NCBI RefSeq assembly: GCF_001277195.1
Contig: NZ_CP012268.1
Span: 2,790,001-2,854,000 of the forward strand
Source of the DNA: Cronobacter muytjensii ATCC 51329
Lineage (GTDB): Bacteria > Pseudomonadota > Gammaproteobacteria > Enterobacterales > Enterobacteriaceae
Direction of reading: 5' to 3'
Length of the DNA: 64,000 nucleotides
Under the pieces are notes generated by a model. That model saw nothing but the letters and a program-made list of their open reading frames with translations, was not told the origin of the DNA and made no database searches. Positions 58,080 through 64,000 of the stretch are shown here, one piece after another (position 1 is the stretch's first letter; every line of letters starts with the position of its first letter). Position numbers and translations under genes: made by a program.

Positions 58080-58934
58080 ATGTCCGAACAGTATATTATC
58101 AACCTCAGCGAAGCGAACCTGCATCAGGTACTGGAGCAATCCATGAACGTGCCGGTGCTGTTCTACTTCTGGTCCGATCGCAGCCAGCACTGCCAGCAGC
58201 TGACGCCGGTGCTTGAAAAACTGGCGAACCAGTATCAGGGCCAGTTTATCCTTGCGAAAGTAGACTGCGACAATGAACAGGCTATCGCCGCGCAGTTCGG
58301 CCTGCGCGCCATTCCCACCGTCTACCTGTTCAGCCAGGGCCAGCCGGTGGACGGCTTCCAGGGCCCGCAGCCGGAAGAAGCGATCCGCGCGCTGCTGGAT
58401 AAAGTTCTGCCGCGTGAGGAAGAGCTGAAAGCGCAGGAGGCGATGGCGCTGATGCAGGAAGGCAAACATGCCGACGCTTTGCCGCTGCTCAAAGAGGCCT
58501 GGCAGATGTCGAATCAGTCGAGTGAAATCGGTCTTCTGCTGGCGCAGACGCAAATTGCGCTTAACCGCACTGATGACGCCGAAGCGGTGCTGAAAACCAT
58601 TCCGTTGCAGGATCAGGACACCCGCTATCAGGGCCTGGTCGCGCAGATTGACCTGCTGAAGCAGGCGGCGGACACCCCGGAAATCCAGCAGTTGCAACAG
58701 CAGGTGGAGGAAAATCCGGATGACGCGCAGCTCGCAAGCCAGCTCGCGCTGCAACTGCATCAGGTGGGCCGCAACGAAGAGGCGCTGGAGTTGCTTTTCG
58801 CACATTTGAGAAAAGATCTGGGCGCCGCTGACGGCCAGGCGCGTAAAATGTTCCAGGAAATCCTGGCCGCGCTGGGTACCGGTGACGCGCTGGCGTCGAA
58901 ATACCGCCGTCAGCTCTACTCCCTGCTTTACTGA
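58080..58934 (+). CDS. cnoX: CnoX (YbbN) thioredoxin-TPR chaperone
   Basis: A 284-residue cytoplasmic protein with an N-terminal thioredoxin fold (1-110) and C-terminal TPR helices (120-284). The active site reads WSDRSQHCQQL, with SxxC-type spacing instead of CxxC, as in E. coli CnoX. CnoX holds unfolding and oxidised proteins and delivers them to GroEL and DnaK. The Ile-Pro cis motif is present in RAIPTVYLF. A ribosome site (GAGAGTGA) precedes the ATG. Confidence 0.94.
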   Translation: MSEQYIINLSEANLHQVLEQSMNVPVLFYFWSDRSQHCQQLTPVLEKLANQYQGQFILAKVDCDNEQAIAAQFGLRAIPTVYLFSQGQPVDGFQGPQPEEAIRALLDKVLPREEELKAQEAMALMQEGKHADALPLLKEAWQMSNQSSEIGLLLAQTQIALNRTDDAEAVLKTIPLQDQDTRYQGLVAQIDLLKQAADTPEIQQLQQQVEENPDDAQLASQLALQLHQVGRNEEALELLFAHLRKDLGAADGQARKMFQEILAALGTGDALASKYRRQLYSLLY

Positions 58935-59044
58935 TCGCTACGCGGCAAGGACGCCGTGATCTTCCCCTGCCAGATTCGGGCGCTGCGCCCGGCGCTGGCA
59001 AGGGGTACAATAACCGCTATCACAAACAACAGGAGGTTGGTTTG

Positions 59045-59962
59045 ATGCTGTTTATTATCCCCGTTCTTATTTTCGTCGCGCTGGTTATCGTTATGGCCGG
59101 CGTCAAAATCGTGCCGCAGGGCTTCCAGTGGACCGTGGAGCGCTTTGGCCGCTATACCAAAACGCTGCAGCCCGGCCTGAATCTCGTCGTGCCGTTCATG
59201 GACCGTGTCGGTCGTAAAATCAATATGATGGAGCAGGTACTCGATATTCCGTCGCAGGAGGTTATCTCCAAAGATAACGCCAACGTCACGATTGACGCGG
59301 TTTGCTTTATTCAGGTGATCGACGCTCCGCGCGCCGCTTATGAGGTGAGCAACCTTGAGCTTGCCATCATTAACCTCACCATGACCAACATCCGTACCGT
59401 ACTGGGCTCGATGGAACTCGACGAAATGCTCTCGCAGCGTGACAGTATCAACACTCGCCTGCTGCATATCGTCGATGAAGCCACCAACCCGTGGGGCATT
59501 AAAGTTACGCGTATCGAAATCCGTGACGTGCGCCCGCCCGCCGAGCTTATCGCCTCGATGAATGCCCAGATGAAAGCCGAACGTACCAAACGCGCCTATA
59601 TCCTTGAGGCCGAAGGCGTGCGCCAGGCGGAGATCCTCAAAGCCGAAGGGGAGAAGCAGTCGCAGATCCTCAAAGCGGAAGGCGACCGCCAGTCGGCGTT
59701 TTTGCAGGCGGAAGCCCGCGAACGTTCGGCGGAAGCCGAAGCGCGCGCCACGAAGATGGTGTCGGAAGCGATCGCCGCGGGCGATATTCAGGCGGTGAAT
59801 TACTTTGTGGCGCAGAAATACACCGACGCGCTCCAGCAGATTGGCTCTTCCAGCAACAGCAAAGTCGTCATGATGCCGCTTGACGCGTCCAGCCTGATGG
59901 GTTCGATCGCCGGTATCGCCGAGCTGATGAAAGAGAGCGGCAACGAGCGTAAACGCCCATGA
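59045..59962 (+). CDS. qmcA: QmcA, SPFH/stomatin-family membrane protein
   Basis: A 305-residue inner-membrane SPFH protein, matching E. coli QmcA (YbbK). One N-terminal membrane helix (about 2-20), the SPFH domain with GFQWTVERFGRYTKTLQPGL, and a long coiled coil rich in Glu/Ala (about 175-255) with the repeats AEGEKQSQILKAEG. The family assembles into rings around proteases or membrane domains. A TTG three bases ahead of the ATG is not used. It overlaps ybbJ by four bases; such SPFH-NfeD pairs act together. Confidence 0.95.
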   Translation: MLFIIPVLIFVALVIVMAGVKIVPQGFQWTVERFGRYTKTLQPGLNLVVPFMDRVGRKINMMEQVLDIPSQEVISKDNANVTIDAVCFIQVIDAPRAAYEVSNLELAIINLTMTNIRTVLGSMELDEMLSQRDSINTRLLHIVDEATNPWGIKVTRIEIRDVRPPAELIASMNAQMKAERTKRAYILEAEGVRQAEILKAEGEKQSQILKAEGDRQSAFLQAEARERSAEAEARATKMVSEAIAAGDIQAVNYFVAQKYTDALQQIGSSSNSKVVMMPLDASSLMGSIAGIAELMKESGNERKRP

Positions 59963-60414
59963 TGACGCTTATCCTCGCTCACCCTCACGTCTTCTGGCTC
60001 TGCTTAGGCGGCCTGCTGCTGGCGGCGGAAATGCTCGGCGGCAACGGCTTCCTGCTCTGGAGCGGCGTGGCGGCGGTGGCGACCGGGCTGCTCGCCTGGC
60101 TCCTGCCGATGGGCTGGGAGTGGCAGGGCGTGAGCTTCGCGCTGTTGATGTTAGTCGCGGTCTGGCTGTGGTGGCGCTGGCTGTCCCGCCGGGCCGCGCC
60201 GCGCCCTGACAACGCGCTGAACCAGCGCGGCCATCAGCTGGTGGGCCAGCGCTTTACGCTGACGCAGACGCTTGTTAACGGGCGCGGCCAGATTACCGTG
60301 GGCGACAGCGTCTGGCCGGTGGTTGCCGACAGCGATTTACCGGCGGGCACGGCGGTAGAGGTGGTCGCTATCGACGGCATTCGCCTGCGCGTAAAAACAA
60401 GCCAGACGCGCTGA
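59959..60414 (+). CDS. ybbJ: YbbJ, NfeD-family membrane protein
   Basis: A 151-residue membrane protein of the NfeD family. Two or three hydrophobic helices fill residues 6-75 (with GGLLLAAEMLGGNGFLLWSG), and the C-terminal OB-fold (about 90-150) holds VGQRFTLTQTLVNGRGQITV and GDSVWPV. It partners the SPFH protein QmcA. The start could be 59959 or the next ATG at 59962, which overlaps the qmcA stop. A terminator follows at 60448, which separates it from the next gene. Confidence 0.93.
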   Translation: MMTLILAHPHVFWLCLGGLLLAAEMLGGNGFLLWSGVAAVATGLLAWLLPMGWEWQGVSFALLMLVAVWLWWRWLSRRAAPRPDNALNQRGHQLVGQRFTLTQTLVNGRGQITVGDSVWPVVADSDLPAGTAVEVVAIDGIRLRVKTSQTR

Positions 60415-60447
60415 CCCTTTTTCACGCCAGGCCACTGTTCAATAAAA

Positions 60448-60480
60448 GCCTGTTCGGGCATGATCCGGGCAGGTTTTTTT
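60448..60480 (+). terminator. Terminator after ybbJ
   Basis: GCCTG and CAGG pair around an inner CGG/CCG stem (60448-60473), followed by seven T. It lies 34 bases after the ybbJ stop and 28 before the start of the next gene. Confidence 0.6.
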
Positions 60481-60507
60481 ACAATATTTTCACAAGGAAA
60501 TGACGTT

Positions 60508-62661
60508 ATGACGCCAAGACTGACAGGGATCGCCCTCGCCCTTCTCGCGCTGCCCACGCTCTGCGCGCAGGCTTCTTCTGATATCGAAGACTGTACCTGG
60601 GGCTCATCCGGCTGCGTGCTGCAAAGCGAACCCTGGCTCGACGTAGATAATGATACCCGCGATAACCTGATGCGCATCATCGGCGAGCAGAAACAGTTCA
60701 CGCTGCCGGTGTATCCGCTGCCCGCCGACCCGCGCCACACCCGTGAGTATCACTTTGGCTATCACGACGACGATGGCACGCCGCCCGCTGAGGCATCCGT
60801 CGACAGCGCGCCCGCAGCCGCCACGCCGGATCCGCTCGCCTCTCTGCTGACCGCCATGCATCTCGATCCGGCCGCAGCGACCGTCAGCGATACCGACCGG
60901 GAAACCCGTTTTGTATCCAATAATTCGCAGAGCGTTATCGCGTATCTGACAGCGCTCAACAATGAGAAATCGCTCACCGACGCCCAGCGTCAGCACCTGG
61001 CGCAGGCCCGTCTGAGCCTGTATCAGGCGCCTGACAGCCAGCCTGCCAGCGTGAGCGCGCCGCAGGGCACGCCCGCCGCCGCATTCGACGATTACCTTGC
61101 CGCTGCCACCGCCTTTTACCAGGGCGACTACCCCGCCGCCGCGGAAGGTTTTACCGCGCTGAAAGCCAGCCAGCAGCCGTGGGTGGCGGAAACCGCCGCT
61201 TATATGCTGATGCGCGTCGCGCTCAACCAGAGCAGCGCCAGCGCCGTCGATGATGACTACGGCCTGTTTGATACCACCAAAATCGACAAAGCGGCCGCGC
61301 GTCAGGCGCTGACATACTCTGAGTCTTACCTGAAAACCTGGCCGAAAGGCGCTTACGCCGACTCTGCGCGCGGCATGCAGCGCCGGATTTACTGGTATCT
61401 GCAGGACTGGGACGCGCTGGCCCCGCGCTACGAGCAGGCGCTGAAAGACGCTCCGGATGCCGACGCCCTTCGCGCGCTGCTGCTTGAAAACGACAGCAAA
61501 CTGCAAAGCAAAGACGCCAGCGGCGATACCTGGTTCGTCAGCAGCCCCGACGCCCCGCTGCTCACCTTTACCCAGACGCTGCGCTGGCTGCGCGAGTATG
61601 AACGCCAGGGCGACAAAAACCCGCACGTTACACGCGAGATGCTCGACGGCTATAAACCTGTTTATGAAAAAGCGGGCCTGATGCCGCTGTGGAATTACCT
61701 GCAAAACGCCTGGCTGTTCTGGCAGCAGGAGGATTACGCGGCGGTGACGGCGGCTATTAAGCCCGCCGACAGCCTGCCGCAACACGATATTCTCGCCTTC
61801 AGCGAGCAGGTGCTATATGGCGACGCGCTGGGCGCGCAAAAACAGTGGGCGGCGGCGCGCGACCACTGGCAGCGTCTGCTGAAAACCGCCAAACCGGGCG
61901 CGGAACAACAGCTGTTGCAGATGAAGCTTGCCGCAGCGCTGGTTGAAAACAACGAGACGGCGGCCATTTTCGCCCCGGAAAGCCTCGTCACCGGCCTGCG
62001 CTATCGCTCGCTGGTGCTGAAAACCAAAGCCTCCCCTGAACTGCTTAAGGCTGAGGCGCAGCACGGCATGAACAACGAAGAACGCACCATTGCGCTGCAC
62101 ACCTTGCTCATCCGCCATCTTATCGACGGTCGCTATGAGGATTATCTCAAGGACAAAGCGCTGGCGAAGGAGCTTCAGCCGCTGGACGAAAAAGCCTTCG
62201 GCGATGTGAACCTCAAGGTCTTTAACTGGAAAGGCGACGACGTGGCGGAAGGCTACGCCTGCGCGACGCTTGACGATACCGCGAAAACGCTGGCGGACCG
62301 CCCTGATGACAGCCATGCGCTGAACTGTCTGGGCGAGTTCTTCCGCCTGACGGACGCCAGCGTCAACCGCTGGGGCGATACGGGCGGCAATAGCACGCTC
62401 GACAGCGCCACCGACACTAATCATGCCGACGGGCAGCCCAATCGCCAGCATTATTACCAGCAGGTGATCGCCAACCCTAAAGCCGAGCCGGAAGATAAAA
62501 GCTATGCGCTCTACCGTGCTGTGATGTGCTACGCGCCGTCAGGCTATAACGACTGTGGCGGTAAAGAGGTGGACAAAGCGACGCGCAAAGCCTGGTTCGG
62601 GCAGCTTAAGAAAAACTGGCCAGGAAGCCCATGGGCGCAGCAGCTCAAATATTACTGGTAA
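60508..62661 (+). CDS. Exported TPR-like protein of unknown function
   Basis: A 717-residue protein not recognised. A signal peptide covers about residues 1-22 (TPRLTGIALALLALPTLCAQ, then AS), followed by DIEDCTWGSSGCVLQSEPWL, so at least part is exported. The rest is helical with TPR-like pairs: FYQGDYPAAAEGFTALKASQ, WYLQDWDALAPRYEQALKDA and QKQWAAARDHWQRLL. Several cysteines (ALNCLGEF, VMCYAPSGYNDCGG) suggest disulfides. The start at 60508 has AAGGAA eight bases upstream; an ATG at 60460 lies in the terminator. Its last 31 bases overlap the DUF3142 gene. It is absent between ybbJ and cueR in E. coli. Confidence 0.75.
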   Translation: MTPRLTGIALALLALPTLCAQASSDIEDCTWGSSGCVLQSEPWLDVDNDTRDNLMRIIGEQKQFTLPVYPLPADPRHTREYHFGYHDDDGTPPAEASVDSAPAAATPDPLASLLTAMHLDPAAATVSDTDRETRFVSNNSQSVIAYLTALNNEKSLTDAQRQHLAQARLSLYQAPDSQPASVSAPQGTPAAAFDDYLAAATAFYQGDYPAAAEGFTALKASQQPWVAETAAYMLMRVALNQSSASAVDDDYGLFDTTKIDKAAARQALTYSESYLKTWPKGAYADSARGMQRRIYWYLQDWDALAPRYEQALKDAPDADALRALLLENDSKLQSKDASGDTWFVSSPDAPLLTFTQTLRWLREYERQGDKNPHVTREMLDGYKPVYEKAGLMPLWNYLQNAWLFWQQEDYAAVTAAIKPADSLPQHDILAFSEQVLYGDALGAQKQWAAARDHWQRLLKTAKPGAEQQLLQMKLAAALVENNETAAIFAPESLVTGLRYRSLVLKTKASPELLKAEAQHGMNNEERTIALHTLLIRHLIDGRYEDYLKDKALAKELQPLDEKAFGDVNLKVFNWKGDDVAEGYACATLDDTAKTLADRPDDSHALNCLGEFFRLTDASVNRWGDTGGNSTLDSATDTNHADGQPNRQHYYQQVIANPKAEPEDKSYALYRAVMCYAPSGYNDCGGKEVDKATRKAWFGQLKKNWPGSPWAQQLKYYW

Positions 62662-63350
62662 GCCTGCTGCTGGCATCAGCGGGGGCCTGGGCGCAGGCGA
62701 CGCGGGCGAATGACGCCGACTACCGGGCCTTCTGGCTCTGGTCCGGCGTCAGGCCGCCCGCGGCGCTGCGTCAGGCCGAGGTTATCTATCTGCACCAGGG
62801 GGAAGTGGTCACGCGCCGGGGCGAGGCGACATTCGTGCGTCTCGGTCAGCCCGTCGCCCGGCTGCGCGCACCGGCCATCTGGGTCACCGTCAGGCTGGAG
62901 CGGCTCGATCTCACAGATGAGATGCTCGATACGCTCGCCCGTCTGCCCGCCCGCTGGTCGCAGGCGGGGAATCGGGTGACCGGGTTACAGATTGATTTTG
63001 ACGCCGCCACGCACCGAATCGACGACTACGACCAGTTTTTAACGCGGCTGCGGGCGCGGCTGGATGCGCGCTTCGCGCTCGGTGTCACGGGGCTGCTCGA
63101 CTGGGCGCAGACCGGCAGCATTGCGCGTCTCAACGCGCTGCCGGTGGATGAGCTGGTGGTGCAGACCTATCAGGGGCGTCATACCGTGCCGGGGTACGCC
63201 CGCTATCTGCCCGCCCTGCTGGGGCTGCGCATTCCCTTTAAAATCGGCATCGCGCAGAACGGCGAGTGGAATAAAACCGAGGAGGCGAAGCTTGCGGCCT
63301 CGCCGTGGTATCGCGGCGCGGTAATATTCGTGCTTAACGCCGGGCGCTGA
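62631..63350 (+). CDS. DUF3142-domain exported protein
   Basis: A 239-residue protein of the DUF3142 family. A signal peptide (AAAQILLVSLLLASAGAWAQ, about 2-21) precedes the domain, with DADYRAFWLWSGVRPPAAL, VTGLQIDFDAATHRIDDYDQF, FALGVTGLLDWAQTG and VDELVVQTYQGRH. The strand-Asp pattern (LQIDFDA) suggests a TIM-barrel-like fold, but function is not known. It starts inside the end of the upstream TPR-like gene (31-base overlap), so the two are probably coupled and act together. cueR is convergent three bases after its stop. Confidence 0.8.
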   Translation: MGAAAQILLVSLLLASAGAWAQATRANDADYRAFWLWSGVRPPAALRQAEVIYLHQGEVVTRRGEATFVRLGQPVARLRAPAIWVTVRLERLDLTDEMLDTLARLPARWSQAGNRVTGLQIDFDAATHRIDDYDQFLTRLRARLDARFALGVTGLLDWAQTGSIARLNALPVDELVVQTYQGRHTVPGYARYLPALLGLRIPFKIGIAQNGEWNKTEEAKLAASPWYRGAVIFVLNAGR

Positions 63351-63353
63351 CCC

Positions 63354-63764
63354 TTACGCGTCGGCGCGCCGGTGGCAGCAGCCCGAGAGATTATCAATAA
63401 TCGGGCAGTCGGCGCTGTCGTCGCCCGGACACGCGGCGGCGAGGTCAAGCAGTTGCTGGCGCATCGCCTGCAGGCTCTCGATATGACTTTCGATTTCCGC
63501 CACCTTTTGCAGCGTGCGCGCTTTTACATCTGCGCTATGGCGCGCCGGATCGTTAAACAGATGCACCAGCTCGCGGCACTCCTCCAGGTTAAACCCCACC
63601 AGACGCGCCTGACGCAGCAGCGTCAGCTCATCAATATGCCGCTGCGAGTAAGTCCGGTAACCGTTATCCCCGCGCAACGGCGGCGTCACCAGCCCTTTCT
63701 CTTCGTAAAAACGAATCGCTTTGCTGGTCAGCCCGGTTTTTTTCGCCACATCGCTGATATTCAT
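63354..63764 (-). CDS. cueR: Copper efflux regulator CueR
   Basis: A 136-residue MerR-family activator that senses monovalent copper, silver or gold and turns on copA and cueO. The N-terminal winged helix (MNISDVAKKTGLTSKAIRFY) is followed by the dimerisation helix and the metal loop CPGDDSADC (C112 and C120), then CCHRR at the end. It matches E. coli CueR throughout. It is divergent from copA, with the operator between them. It converges with the DUF3142 gene, three bases apart. Confidence 0.97.
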   Translation of the reverse strand: MNISDVAKKTGLTSKAIRFYEEKGLVTPPLRGDNGYRTYSQRHIDELTLLRQARLVGFNLEECRELVHLFNDPARHSADVKARTLQKVAEIESHIESLQAMRQQLLDLAAACPGDDSADCPIIDNLSGCCHRRADA

Positions 63765-63773
63765 GTTTCCCCC

Positions 63774-63804
63774 TTGACCTTCCCCTTGATGGAAGGTTTA
63801 CGCT
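63774..63804 (+). promoter_or_regulatory. CueR operator/promoter of copA
   Basis: ACCTTCC (63777-63783) and GGAAGGT (63791-63797) form a dyad with a seven-base spacer. It sits between TTGACC (-35, 63774-63779) and TACGCT (-10, 63799-63804), a 19-base spacer. The overlong spacer with the operator inside it is the hallmark of MerR-type promoters. Confidence 0.85.
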
Positions 63805-63872
63805 GAATAACAGTAGAACGAATACGATTTTCTGGTCAACCTGAGGTTGATCGTTAACTGAGGAGACAACGT

Positions 63873-64000
63873 ATGTCGAACACCATTGAGCTGGCCCTGG
63901 ACGGGCTTTCCTGCGGGCACTGCGTAAAACGGGTGAAAGAGAGCCTGGAGCAACGCCCGGATGTTGAGCACGCTGAGGTCACCATTGAACATGCCAGCGT
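63873..64000 (+). CDS. copA: Copper-exporting P-type ATPase CopA (5' part)
   Basis: The first 42 codons of copA, cut by the window end. The start SNTIELALDGLSCGHCVKRV carries the N-terminal metal-binding GLSCGHC motif of the first heavy-metal-associated domain, close to E. coli CopA. CopA is an inner-membrane P1B-ATPase that exports copper(I). A GAGGAGA ribosome site precedes the ATG. The CueR promoter lies 70-100 bases upstream. Confidence 0.95.
   Translation, partial: MSNTIELALDGLSCGHCVKRVKESLEQRPDVEHAEVTIEHAS

Overview
This 64 kb window is a chromosomal segment of an enterobacterium. Long runs of genes keep the identity and order I remember from E. coli K-12: copA-cueR, ybbJ-qmcA-cnoX-ybbO-tesA-ybbA-ybbP, purK-purE-lpxH-ppiB-cysS, ybcJ-folD-argU, ybdK-entD-fepA-fes-ybdZ-entF, mtnE-citR-ahpC-ahpF-uspG-ybdR-rnk. 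The high GC content, the isomaltulose-type alpha-glucosidase/ABC cluster at the left edge, and the accessory genes between conserved blocks point to Cronobacter or a close relative. The genus is an inference from gene content and was not searched.

Layout. 0-7.8 kb (minus): two GH13 alpha-glucosidases with a MalK/MalG/MalF/MalE-type sugar ABC transporter, as one overlapping operon. 8.1-10.1 kb (plus): a GntP-family transporter behind tandem GntR-like operators, then rnk behind a CRP-type promoter and a leader terminator. 10.1-14.8 kb: ybdR, uspG and ahpCF, with a terminator and an ERIC element between ahpC and ahpF. 14.9-15.1 kb: a possible untranslated minus-strand RNA. 15.3-19.4 kb: a CitR-like LysR regulator and the methionine-salvage genes mtnE and mtnBCD around three tandem MetJ boxes. 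19.7-28.4 kb: part of the enterobactin system (entF, ybdZ, fes; fepA, entD) around a Fur-regulated divergent promoter. The rest of the E. coli ent/fep block is not next to it. 28.4-32.6 kb: a GNAT acetyltransferase, ybdK and a NIT-domain chemoreceptor.

32.6-38.9 kb is the main accessory stretch. It holds a candidate sRNA, a 30-residue membrane peptide, a ygaV-ygaP sulfur/redox pair, a decayed oxidoreductase, an MFS transporter, a DUF1304 protein, an orphan RES-domain protein, a divergent HxlR regulator/SDR pair, a glutathione peroxidase, and a likely phage-integrase tail ending 15 bp from tRNA-Arg (argU). 39.1-47.7 kb is housekeeping (folD, ybcJ, cysS, ppiB, lpxH, purEK), interrupted by a PTS permease and a LacI-type regulator with a striking 33-bp palindromic operator. 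47.8-53.3 kb is a sulfur island for reverse trans-sulfuration (cystathionine beta-synthase, cystathionine gamma-lyase) with a MetNIQ-type importer. 53.5-64 kb is the ybb block, broken between ybbJ and cueR by an unfamiliar pair of exported proteins (a TPR-like 717-residue protein and a DUF3142 protein). It ends in the cueR/copA copper-efflux locus, with copA cut by the window edge.

Sulfur and redox metabolism recur across the window: methionine salvage, Met to Cys conversion, Met-type uptake, peroxidases AhpCF and GPx, and rhodanese. The sequence alone does not show that they are co-regulated. Most promoter, operator and terminator calls rest on inspection of repeats and consensus matches. 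Statements about E. coli gene order are from memory.
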